DNA from: Leptobrachium leishanense
Taxonomy: Eukaryota > Chordata > Amphibia > Anura > Megophryidae
Length of the DNA: 64,000 bases
NCBI GenBank assembly: GCA_009667805.1
Contig: CM019067.1
Span: 249,213,721-249,277,720 of the forward strand
Direction of reading: 5' to 3'
Shown here: positions 55,015-64,000 of the stretch, piece by piece
Layout: every line of letters begins with the position of its first letter
Numbering within the stretch: the stretch's first letter is position 1
Notes under the pieces: model-generated
What the model was told of the DNA's origin: nothing
Seen by the model: only the letters and a program-made list of their open reading frames with translations
The model's database searches: none
Translations under genes and position numbers: made by a program

Positions 55015-55879
55015 GCAGAATGCCACAGGAATATAAACCGTTAATTTATTGCACTCACAAAAGTCTTAAGAATAAAAGCATAACAAAATGAGAAGACGGA
55101 AGAATAAAAGCATATTAAATGAGGGTCTGCTATCCAACCAGTCCTGTTAAAGGGCAGCTGTTAGCCATCCGTCACGTCTTTATGGCATTCAGGTACTAAA
55201 ATGGATTGTTTTGATCAGCTACAACTGACTTCCTCAGCAAACGTTGTAACTCAATACATTGAATTGTTTACCATCTGTTCCTGAATAGGGATGAGCCGAA
55301 CACCCCCGAGTTCGGTTCGCATTCGAACTTTCCAAATGTTCGAATTCGAACTCGAACTCAATACAAGTCAATGGGACTCAAAATTCAATTTTTAGAGTGC
55401 CCTCCAAGAGGGCATATATGCTAGATATTTGCCATAAAAGGTGGATGGGGGTCCGGGTAGTACCCTGGGGGACAGGAAACAAAGACAAAAAGTTTAAAAA
55501 AACACGTTTATAAAGGGACAGTGAATTTTCCCATGAAATAAGGGTTAAAAATAAAAACAAAAAATTCCTTCAAATATCGTGCCAAGGAGGTCCCCATAAC
55601 CTGCCCGTGAAGTGGCGGATTTCTAGGATGTATAGAAACATTTAAAAACAAATAAATGACGTTTCAAATGACGGTAAATGCTTTTCCTTTAATCTATTCA
55701 TAAACAACTGCTTGGGGCGGCAGCCTGTATGAAAAGACATTTTAGGACGTTCAGAAAAAGTTTAGTGATTTTTTTTGGGCTAAATTATGGTGCAGGGTTT
55801 GGATGAAAGTAACAATAGGTGCTTTAAAATTGGGCCTTTAGCGTCGGCAACAGTGCCGTCACACAGTAACCCCTCTGAG

Positions 55880-56240
55880 GATATGAATCTGGTACAGGCG
55901 TCAGTGGCAGTGCACCCAAATATTGTGCTTTTGGTGCCAGGCCAGCATGTGCATTCATACAGTAACCCCTCTGTAGTATTGTTCAAGAGTGCAGGGGTGG
56001 ACCATGCGGTCCTATATTAAAAAGATATGAATCTGGTAAAGGCGTCAGTGCACCCAGATATTGTGCTTTTGGTGCCAGGCCAGCAAGTGCATTCATACAG
56101 TAACCCCTCTGTAGTATTGTGGAAGAGTGCAGGGGTGGACCATGCGGTCCTATATTAAAAAGATATGAATCTGGTAAAGGCGTCAGTGCACCCATATATT
56201 GTGCTTTTGGTGCCAGGCCAGCAAGTGCATTCATACAGTA
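55880..56240. repeat. 138-bp tandem repeat, about 2.7 units
   Basis: CAGTAACCCCTCTGTAGTAT starts at 55960 and 56098, and CAGTAAC again at 56236. The repeat lies between the transposase C-terminus and the left terminus of the hAT element, as a subterminal repeat. Confidence 0.85.
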
Positions 56241-56425
56241 ACAGGGTTAGACCCTGCAGTTCAAAAAATTAAAATGATATAAATCTTGTAATATAGGCGT
56301 CAGTGTCAGTGCAGCCAAATATTGTGCCTTTCATGGCAGCAAGTGCCTTCCCACCGTAACCCTTTTGTGGTATTGTGGAAGAGTTCAGTGCTGGAGGTTT
56401 TGTGAATGCAGAAGACATCCCCGAT

Positions 56426-56839
56426 CTATTCCGTTACGTCAGCATCAGGGGATTGATAGCTGCTGATCCAGGACTGATTCATTTTTATAAATGTCAGTCG
56501 GTCTACAGAGTCGGTGGACAGATGCACTCTTTTGTCTGTGACAAAACCTCCAGCGGCATTGAACGTGCTTTCAGAAAGCACGCTAGATGAAGGGCAACCT
56601 AGTAGCTGCATAGCATATTGGCTAAATTCTGGCTAGTGATCCAATCTCAACACCCAGTAAGCCAGTGGATCATCTGCTGGAAAGTTATCCAGTTCTGCCC
56701 TTGCCCCTAGGTAGTCCTGCACCATATGGTGAAGACGCCGGCAATGGGTGCCTACATTTGGCGTCCCTGGGCGTCGTGGACTAAAATTTTTTAAAAAGGC
56801 ATCAGTCAAGCGGCCACGGCCTTCACCACTATTCCTCAC
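56426..56839 (-). pseudogene. hAT transposase C-terminal dimerisation domain
   Basis: Two short frames on the - strand. 56839-56633 contains DDPLAYWVLRLDH. 56611-56426 contains CPSSSVLSESTFNAAGG and VDRLTFIKMNQSWIS, the hATC dimerisation signature. A small frame break lies between them near 56625. The domain ends at TAG just before the subterminal repeat. It completes the transposase whose N-terminal and central parts lie at 59861-63226. In active hAT transposases this region holds the last catalytic acidic residue and mediates oligomerisation. This copy is broken. Confidence 0.82.
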
Positions 56840-56852
56840 TTTCCACCATTAT

Positions 56853-57901
56853 CTCACTTTCCAAATTGGCTATTTGGTCCAGATTGTTCTCTTTTCCTGC
56901 CATTCTCCTGGTTTTCATCTTTCTCTGAACAACCCTGAGAGAGAGGTGAAAGCCAGGAGAACTGGCAAGAGAAGAGAACAATCTAGACCAAATCGCCGAT
57001 TTGGAAAGTGAGATAAATGGGAGAATTTTTCCTGGTTTGGCTATTTTGACCTAGAATTTTCCACTCTCCAGTCGTTCTCCTGAGTTTCACCTTTCTCTGA
57101 ATAACCCTGTCAGGGTTATTCAGAGAGCGGTGAAGAGCAGTAGAATGACTGGAGAATGGAAAATTCTAGGTCAAGATAGCCAAACCATAAAAATTCTCCC
57201 ATTTAGGCTAGGGTCAGACTAGCGAATTTTTAACGTGCATTTAGGCGCACTTAATCACGACCGCACTAGCAGCAAATGACGGGCAATGACGGCCAATATA
57301 CGAAGTACGGTCGCACGAAAGTCCGGCTGCGCAACGCAAGTGGAAAATGAACGCATTTTTTCGAGAACGCATAACCGCTAGTACGGATGTACAGAGTGCG
57401 CTGCGTCCACTAGCGGCGTGTGTGCGTGATTTGGAAACGTCAGACCCTGCTCATGTCCAGCCAACATAACGTCCAGACACCCAAAGTTTCCTGGTTTGGA
57501 TCCGTAAAAAATCACGCACAAAAATGCGCATCGTATGACCGTTTTTGCGCAATCCGTGAAAAAGTACGGCAATGCGTTCGGACGCACTTTTTGACGGTCG
57601 CTGCGAAAAATGCGTTAGTCTGACCCTAGCCTTATCTCACTTTCCAAATCGGCTGTTTGGTCCCGATTGTTCTCTTTTTCTGCCATTCTCCTGGTTTTCA
57701 CCTTTCTCTGAACAACCCCGAGAGAGAGGTGAAAGCCAGGAGAACTGGCAGGAGAAGAGAACAATCTAGACCATTCTAGACCAAATAGCCAATTTGGAAA
57801 GTGAGTTAAATGGGAGAATTTTTCTGGTTTGGCTATTTTGACCTAGAATTTTCACTTCTCCAGTTATTCTCCTGCTTTTCACCGCTCTCTGACTAACCCT
57901 G
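56853..57901. repeat. Tandem run of M2 MITE units
   Basis: At least three M2 units abut: 56853-57109, 57111-57720 (with a Harbinger-like insert) and 57721-57901. Junctions read AACCCTG, T, CAGGGTTATTC at 57109-57111. Each unit has the CTAGACCAAAT and GGGAGAATTTTTC marks seen at 45723-45904. Confidence 0.75.
57206..57631. mobile_element. Harbinger-like MITE, copy 1, TSD TTA
   Basis: Ends GGCTAGGGTCAGACTAGCG and the inverse GTCTGACCCTAGCC, flanked by TTA (57203-57205, 57632-57634). A TTA duplication with GGC ends fits PIF/Harbinger. 426 bp, no transposase. It splits an M2 unit. Confidence 0.83.
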
Positions 57902-57963
57902 TGAATGTTTAATCCCGAGGTGAAAAATAACATTGCTTTAGATTTTTTTCAAACACCAGTTAA

Positions 57964-59009
57964 ACACTTGGCTGCTATGGACGCGCTCAGCACGTCCAGC
58001 CAAGTGGTTCTCCTGTGCTATGGACGCGCTGAGCGCGTCCATGCACAGGAGGCAGCAATCCGCCGGATTCCGGCGGATTGCTGCGCCCCCCGGTGCGGGC
58101 TGACATCTTGGATGTCAGCCCAGCACTCCGGGACCCCGGTGGAGCAATTAGATGTCACCGCGGCGGCGCGATGACATCTAATTCAGGCGCCCCCCCGCAT
58201 CTGCGGAGGAAGCGCCTGAAAGGGAGGGGGCGAGGTCCTTCGGACCTCTCTCCCTCCCGATCGCCGGGGACAGAGGGTTAATCCAGGCACCGTTTGGAAG
58301 GGCACAGCCTGCCCTTCCAAACGGTGGCTGTGATTAACCCCTGGGGAGCCGGATCACGAATCGGCGCTGAAAAGCGCCGGATCGTGATCCTCTCCTGGAG
58401 CTGGCCAACATCTTGGATGTCGGCCAAGCCTCCAGGAACTCCCCCTGAGGACTGGGGTCATCATGCATAGCACGATGACGCCAGTCCTGGAGTTAACCCC
58501 TAGCTGCCACCAATGGTGGAGATAGGGGTTCCAATGAGCATGAAAAATGTTTTTAAAAAAAAAAAAAAAAAAAAAAAATATTTTAAAAAAAAAATTCTAA
58601 AAAAAATAAACAAGTTTTTTGTTTGTTTTTGTTTTGTTAATGCAGCAATATTGTTCCCATTTCAATTATAATGTGAACAATAATGCTGCACTAACGATTT
58701 TTGTATGCGGTGCGTTTGTTAAAAAAAGCAAAATGTTCCCCAAAAAAAAAATGTAACGAGAACCCATTTCTAATTTTTTTGACAAGCGCACCCCATACAA
58801 AATATATCCGCAAACGATCGCATGTTAAAATGTGAAAAAAAACACTTTACACAATATTATGAATCTGCCAAGTCTGCCGGAAAGAACGATATATAATATG
58901 TCTGGGTCATATATCAAAATATGGCAACAAAACGCGGTTAAACATGATGAGCGAAAGCGGTAAAAATGACCTCAGAACAGAGGTGTGAAAAGCCTCAGCA
59001 GCGAAAGGG
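57964..59009 (-). mobile_element. piggyBac-like TTAA element, copy 4
   Basis: TTAA at 57960-57963 and 59010-59013. Ends ACACTTGGCTGCTATGG and AGCAGCGAAAGGG, in the orientation of copy 3. The same hairpin order is present, including GGACGCGCTGAGCGCGTCC at 58021. 1046 bp, no transposase. Confidence 0.86.
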
Positions 59010-59169
59010 TTAAATGCAGCATATTAGGATGTTTTAGGGAAATTAATTCTCAAATCTCAATCAGAAGCAGACACCACCCCACCCCCTCACTATATTGTAC
59101 AATGTATCAAATTGATTACCAGACTAAAAACACCTGGTGTTATGCCCGTTTGTGAACAGAGGTCATTTA

Positions 59170-59596
59170 GGCTAAGGTCAGACGAAAGCAGTTTTAACGT
59201 GCGTTTAGCCGCACGAAATCACGGCCGTGCTAGCAGCAAATGACGTCCAATGCCGGGGAACATACGACGGATGGCCGCACGAAGGTTCGTCCGCGCAACA
59301 CAAGTGGCAAACGAACGCATTTTTTCGAGAACGTCAAACCGCTACTACTGACGTACAGAGTGCGCTGCGGCCGCATAGCGGCGTGTTTGCGTGATTGGGA
59401 GACGTCAGACGCTGCACACGCCCGGCCAACATAACGTCCAGACGCAAAAAGTGTTTTATTGATGATCTGTACAAAATCACAGACGAAAATGCGCATCGTA
59501 TGACCGCTATCGCGTATTCCGTGAAAAAATACGTCCGTTCGTTCGAACGCACTTTTTCACGGACAAAGTGAAAAATGCGTTCGTCTGACCCTAGCC
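59170..59596. mobile_element. Harbinger-like MITE, copy 2, TSD TTA
   Basis: GGCTAAGGTCAGACGAAAGC and the inverse GTCTGACCCTAGCC, flanked by TTA (59167-59169, 59597-59599). 427 bp; same layout as copy 1. 59014-59166 shows nothing recognisable. Confidence 0.83.
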
Positions 59597-59635
59597 TTAG
59601 AGTTGATAATCTTTCCACGTACACATTAGTTTTTA

Positions 59636-59860
59636 ATTCAATATCTAATAAACCGTTGCGTATAATAGTCTGCAGTAAAGAGTCTCTTTATTTCTAGATT
59701 TTTTAGTATTTTTTTAAGCATTTTCTATACTTTTTCAAAATTTCTTTTTTTTCTCGAACTCGAACCGAACACGCCCAAAAAGTTCGAAATTCGTGAACCT
59801 TTGAACTGCCAAAGTTCGGGTCGAACTCCGAACCGTCCAAACCCGAACAGCTCATCCCTA
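59636..59860. mobile_element. hAT right terminus with an internal M1 fragment
   Basis: 59740-59860 is TTCGAA-rich and ends GAACAGCTCATCCCTA, the inverse of TAGGGATGAGC. 59636-59735 is an internal M1 fragment (TTCAATATCTAATAAACCGT; AGTAAAGAGTCTCTTTATTT). The left end of this hAT copy is missing. It lies inside the larger transposase gene. Confidence 0.65.
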
Positions 59861-61860
59861 CCTACCAGTGCCTGGGAAGGTGTTACACAAGTGTCGCTTT
59901 AGAGCGTCTTCAAGTTTTTTCATCCTGTGCTCCCTCTGTGCGGGCAGGATGAGCTCTGCAACTTTACCCTTGTATCGTGGATCAAGAAGGGTTGTCAACC
60001 AGTAATGATCCCTCTCCTTGATAGCACGAATCCTGGGGTCCTTTAGCAGGCTTTGCAGGATAAGGGAGCCCATGTAGCGTAGGTTGGAGGTGGCATTAGC
60101 TTCCGAGTCTTCCTGCTCAATGAGGAGGATGACCCCATCGTGCACTTCCTCCTCCCAGCCACGTACCAGTCCTTGTGTTTCTGGGCACACAAAACCCTCC
60201 CTTGAGGAATCCCCACCTTCAATGCCCCCACTACTCAAATATTCCTCCTCCTCCTTATCCTCTTCCTGTCTGATCTGAGGAGGACCCACTGGAATGCTGT
60301 CTGCGGAAAGACTGGGGCCTTCAGAGCTAGGGAACGCCTCCTCTTCCTCCCGCTGCTCTGCCTCTAGAGCCACATCTATAATTCCCCGCAGAGTGTGCTC
60401 CAGCAGGAACACTAAAGGAATTGTGTCACTGATGCATGCACTGTCCCTGCTCACCATCCTCGTTGCCTCCTCAAATGGTGACAGTACAGTGCATGCATCC
60501 TTGATCATCAGCCACTGCGGGGGGAACCAAGTTGACCTGAACCTGTCCTTGTGCCATACTCACACAGGTACTCGTTGATGGCCCTCGGCTGCTTGTGCAG
60601 ACACTGCAGCATTGCTAATGTCGAGTTCCACCTGGTGGGCATGTTACAGATCAGACGGTTTGTGGGAAGGTGGAATTCTCTTTGAATTTCTGCCAGGCGA
60701 ACGCTTGCTGGGAATGACCGTCAGAAGTGGCTGCAGACTTTTCTGGCCTAGCTGAGAAGCTCTGCCAGCCCTGGGTACCTGGTTAGGAAATGCTGTACTA
60801 CCAGATTTAGGACATGTGCTAGGCATTGTACATGCGTCAACTTACCCTGGCGTAGGGCGGAGAGAAGGTTGCTGCCATTATCACAGACGACCATTCCCAG
60901 CTGAAGCTGGCATGGTGTTAACCATCTCTGCACCTGCCCCTGCAGAGCTGACAGAATTTCTAGCCCGGTGTGGCTCCTGTCCCCTAAACAAACCAGCTCA
61001 AGCACAGTATGGCATCTTTTTGCTTGAGCCATTGCATAGCCCCTGACACACGTCGGTTTAACTGCCACTTCGCCAGAGACACAGAAGGAGGAGGAGGAAG
61101 AGGGAGAGGTGGTGGTGGAGCAGACAGACCTCATACAAGCAGCTTTCTGGATGCGTGGTGGATGAACAAGCTCCAGCACAGGGCCCTGTCTTGGATCCCT
61201 CTCAGCTGCAATCAGAGTTACCCAGTGTGCCGTGAAGGAAATGTAACGACCCTGTCCATGCTTGCTGGACCACGTGTCTGTCTAAAGTCACATGCACCTT
61301 GCTGCTGACTGCCTTTCCCAATGACTCGATAACATTGTCTTCCACGTGCTGGTATAGTGCTGGAATGGCCTTCCGTGAAAAGTATTGGCGTTTTGGAACA
61401 TGCCACTGTGGTACTGCACATTCAGCAAATTCACGGAAGGGAGCAGAGTCCACCAGCTGGAAAGGCAGCAGCTGCAATGCGAGTAATTTTGCTAAGCTGG
61501 CATTTAGACGCTGTGCTTGGGGACGGTCGGGACTATATTTTTTCTTACGCTGCAGCAGCTGGGGCAACGTAATCTGACTGCGTAAATCTTCAGCTGATGG
61601 GATGCTGTCACATTGTGAGGAAGGACCTGGTACATCCATTGCTGTTGCATCATCCCTGTCAGTGGAGGTTGTAGCAGGCAATGGCATGACATTCAGTGGG
61701 GGTAGAGACAGATGAGGAGGAGGAGGACCTACGCAAAGTTTTGTGCCAACGGGATGCGTGGCAGGTGGTCATATGTCGCCTCTAGCATGTGGTACCCAAG
61801 CGTCCGGTGTCTTTCCCACGCTTGAGCCTCATCTGACATAGATTACAAATAGCAACGGTG
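59861..61860 (-). pseudogene. hAT transposase, BED finger C-half and catalytic core
   Basis: Read on the - strand. 61858-61740 has the first part of a BED finger (VAICNLC, then HMTTCH) with a TAG between them. 61687-61202 has a hAT core start (LLPFQLVDSAPFREF; HVTLDRH with a candidate first catalytic Asp). 61179-60748 has VVCDNGSNLLSALRQGKLTH with the second Asp and the C-X2-H motif CLAHVLNLVV. Near 60640 lies TRWNST. 60508-59861 holds an acidic insert and the LLDPRYKG region. The frame changes near 61190, 60740 and 60520. This is the ZBED-related hAT type. The enzyme would cut and paste its own element; this copy is dead. Confidence 0.82.
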
Positions 61861-62443
61861 TGTCACGGTTCCCGGATCCCACCACGCAGTCCTTAAAGCT
61901 CAACACTCCACAGAGCCCAAAAGCTACCAACAGGGTAGCCGTAGAAGAATCCCTAACTGTTTGGTCCTTAGAATTGGCCAGGTATACAAGCTAGACAGGA
62001 AGGGTTAATCAAAGACAATGTCGTAATACAAAACCAGGTCAGCAACACGGGGGTAGTCAGACGAGCCAGAATCAGGAATACAGAGTATAGAATAGTCAAA
62101 TGGAATCGCCGGGTCGATATCAGTGCAGAAGCGTAGTACATGAAAATAGTCTAGGGCAACGGAAGGCAGAATAGTCAGAAAACAAGCTGAGGTCAATAAC
62201 AGGTTAAATCATGAGAGAATTCATGTACAAGGAGCTCAGGTATGGATAACCACGATTTGGCACTGCTTAGAAGGAATTGTTGTTTTTTAAAAGACCTTCA
62301 CCAGACCGCGCCCCCCTCTCAAGTCGCACCTCATGCAGCCACCTCCCTGCCTGTTTCAATTTAAACCGGGTGTTGGTGAGCGAGCAGCATCAGACATGCT
62401 GCCCTCAAGCACACCAGAAAGGCTGGAAGCCCCCAACGTTACA
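61861..62443. mobile_element. Solo LTR in the BED finger, TSD CGGTG
   Basis: 583 bp from TGTCACGGTTCCCGG to CCAACGTTACA, flanked by CGGTG (61856-61860, 62444-62448). The first eight bases match the LTR of gypsy B, so it may come from a related chromovirus family. No coding region inside. The BED-finger codons continue on either side. Confidence 0.88.
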
Positions 62444-63226
62444 CGGTGAGGTCTGCTGCACATTTCTTAAAGAACTCCCAGACAGCAGAGTTCCTGGATG
62501 TGTGCTTTGAGACAACAGCGCTCTGCACCTGAGCAGCTCTGACATCTGATGCCTTGGACTGGCTAGTGCTATGGTTGGTCATAGAGGATGTTGTGCCTCG
62601 TGTTTCTTGTGCCTCCTCCTCCTCCCTTGACTCCTCTGTTCGATCAGGCAGACAGGTGGAGTCAGTGACCTCATGATCATTGTCATCATCACCCCCTATC
62701 TCCTCGTGACTGGAGCCAACTTGGCAGTATGCTGCAGCTGCTGGGGCAACATGAGTGCCAGTTATTTGTGTGTCATCACTGGCACCCCCTTCCTCTAGGT
62801 TGATTATACTCCCTTCCTCAACCTCAGAGATTGAATCAGAGCACTGTACTTGCTGCGCATCCTCAAGCAGCATGTCACTGTCATTGTAGTCAAACAATTC
62901 AGCTGACTCCTCCGTGTGTGATAGCGAGGCTACGGCAGGAGTAGCTGTGGACATGGAGGCTGCATTTAGATGCTTTGGCAGCTGAGGTGGACTATAAAGC
63001 ACTACAAGCCTGGCTGGCAGAGGACTCGGAGGATGAGGATGGCCTGGTTAGCCAATCCACCAAATCCTCTGTATGTTGCTGCTGCTTAAGATGGCCAGCA
63101 CCAGTTAGAAAGGACAAGCGTGCCCCTGCAGAGGATGCACCACATCCACCACGACCAGAGACACAGCCTCCCGACACAGAGGCTGCTTGCCGTCTTATTG
63201 CCTGTCCTTTTTGGTCTTTCTGACAT
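62444..63226 (-). pseudogene. hAT transposase N-terminus and start of BED finger
   Basis: A likely ATG lies at 63226-63224 (MSERPKRTGNK). Frame changes near 63175 and 63010 connect it to 63002-62444. The N-terminal 200 residues are acidic and serine-rich (SEVEEGSIINLEEGG; EESREEEEAQE). The last residues, AVWEFFKKCAADLTV, begin the BED zinc finger, with its aromatic VWEFF. The finger is resumed beyond the solo LTR. The BED finger binds the element's own ends. The start choice is inferred from the conserved order, not from a clear translation signal. Confidence 0.75.
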
Positions 63227-63244
63227 AGTGAGTGATATATAGAT

Positions 63245-63850
63245 TAAATATATACAGAACTTTGATTCAACTCTGGTATAAAGATTAAAGATTTCCAGAA
63301 CTCTTGTATAACTCTGTGAGACACCCTGATAGCTGGCAGCCAGTGACAAGACACAGATTACAATTCCCAGAAACCTCCTATAAATCAGTGAGACCCCCTG
63401 ATGGGTGGCAGTGACAAGACACAAATTACAATTCGCAGAAATCTGCTACAAGTCAATGAGACCCCCTGATAGCTGGCAACAGTGACAAGACACAGATTAC
63501 CATTCGCAGAAATCTGATAGAAGTATGTGGGACCCCCTGATAGCTGACAGTGAGAAGACACAGATTACAAATCTTAGAAACCTCCTATAAATCAGTGAGA
63601 CCCCCTGATGGGTGGCAGTGACAAGGCACAGATTAGAACAACTCTCAAATATTTTGTAGCAATTACTGACCCCAAAAATACTTGCTGGCAGTGACAAGAC
63701 ACAGATCACCTCAATTCCCAGATATTTTGTAGAAATTACTGACGCCCAAAATACTGCGTGGCACTGGCTGTGACAAGACACAGATCACCTCAATTCCCAG
63801 ATATTTTGTAGAAATTACTGACGCCCAAAATTCTGGCTGGCAGTGACTGT
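63245..63850. repeat. Tandem repeat of about 70 bp, about 8 units
   Basis: Units share GACCCCCTGATAGCTGGCAG and TGACAAGACACAGATTAC, starting at about 63316, 63388, 63456, 63527 and 63594. It lies upstream of the transposase start, as a subterminal or promoter-proximal repeat. 63851-64000 shows nothing recognisable. Confidence 0.85.
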
Positions 63851-64000
63851 TAAGTTCTAATTTCCATTATAATTACCATAAACCTTTTTCAAGTTTCTTC
63901 TTATATATCAAAATTGAAGTAAGGCACTGCGCGACTCTGATCAGAGGAGACGATAGACAGAACCACACCGAGATATGGCAGATTATCATCTGATCAGTCC

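Larger units (their letters stand above)
55286..64000 (-). mobile_element. Degenerate BED-finger hAT element, right end outside the window
   Basis: The left terminus is TAGGGATGAGCCGAACACC. The transposase runs on the - strand in consistent order: N-terminus at about 63226, BED finger at 62446 and 61858, catalytic parts 61687-59861, and C-terminal dimerisation domain 56839-56426. A 3-kb MITE block (56853-59860) and a solo LTR (61861-62443) interrupt it. The opposite terminus is not in the window. The ends TAGGGATGAGC at 55286 and 59860 have no matching duplication, so they probably belong to two different hAT copies. Confidence 0.65.

Noticed and set aside
55286..59860. One complete hAT element from TAGGGATGAGC at 55286 to its inverse at 59860
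   Set aside because: The 8-bp flanks (TTCCTGAA and CCTACCAG) do not match, and the transposase order on the - strand continues from 59861 to 56839, so the two ends most likely belong to different copies.
1..64000. Host protein genes, tRNA or rRNA genes
   Set aside because: No conserved host-protein motif with splice structure, no tRNA-like A and B boxes with cloverleaf, and no rRNA-like stretch was recognised. Small or highly split exons could be missed by eye.

Overview
This window looks like vertebrate, most probably amphibian (frog), nuclear DNA made almost entirely of transposable elements. No ordinary host gene, rRNA or tRNA is recognisable. The assignment rests on the mix of element types: a Ty3/gypsy element with a PNMA-like Gag, a chromodomain gypsy element, BED-finger hAT transposase, piggyBac-like TTAA elements, PIF/Harbinger-like TTA elements, Tc1-like and L1/CR1-like fragments, and large minisatellites. 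The species cannot be fixed from sequence alone.

Layout. 1-10.3 kb: mostly unassigned DNA with a candidate solo LTR (1882-3077), a hAT foldback element (5195-5812), a TA-flanked MITE carrying a minisatellite and a 219-bp palindrome (6582-7595), and two copies of a CAGGG-ended MITE (family M1) head to head (8435-10154). 10.3-26.3 kb: gypsy element A (+ strand, TSD CATG). Its gag is split by gypsy element B (- strand, 11929-17969, TSD CTCTG). Its pol is split by a TTAA element (21615-22798). Its 3' LTR carries a 5'-truncated LINE (25580-25978). Removing each insert with one TSD leaves A's reading frame continuous at that point. A still carries one in-frame TAG and two frame breaks. 26.3-31.9 kb: a hAT element, a diverged TTAA element with another nested inside it, a third full TTAA copy, and a large foldback. 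32-37.6 kb: Tc1-like transposase remnant with a small retroposed insert, tandem repeats, a hAT element carrying an M1 copy, and a direct-repeat cluster. 37.7-48.3 kb: a 1.35-kb solo LTR with a 31-bp minisatellite (TSD GGTTA), several M1 copies, and L1-like fragments. 48.5-52.7 kb: a hAT element filled by a 3.4-kb C-rich minisatellite. 55.3-64 kb: a large degenerate hAT element, transposase on the - strand, broken by a solo LTR (61861-62443, TSD CGGTG) and by a 3-kb block of MITEs.

The genes work together only within each mobile element: gag and pol for A and B, a transposase for the hAT element. None appears intact. The most unusual structures are the TTAA elements built as strings of consecutive hairpins, a predicted -1 frameshift signal between gag and pol of A, the near-identity of B's LTRs despite a heavily broken coding region, and the repeated occurrence of minisatellites inside element boundaries. 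All coordinates were read by eye; family names come from termini, TSD length and protein motifs, not from a database search.
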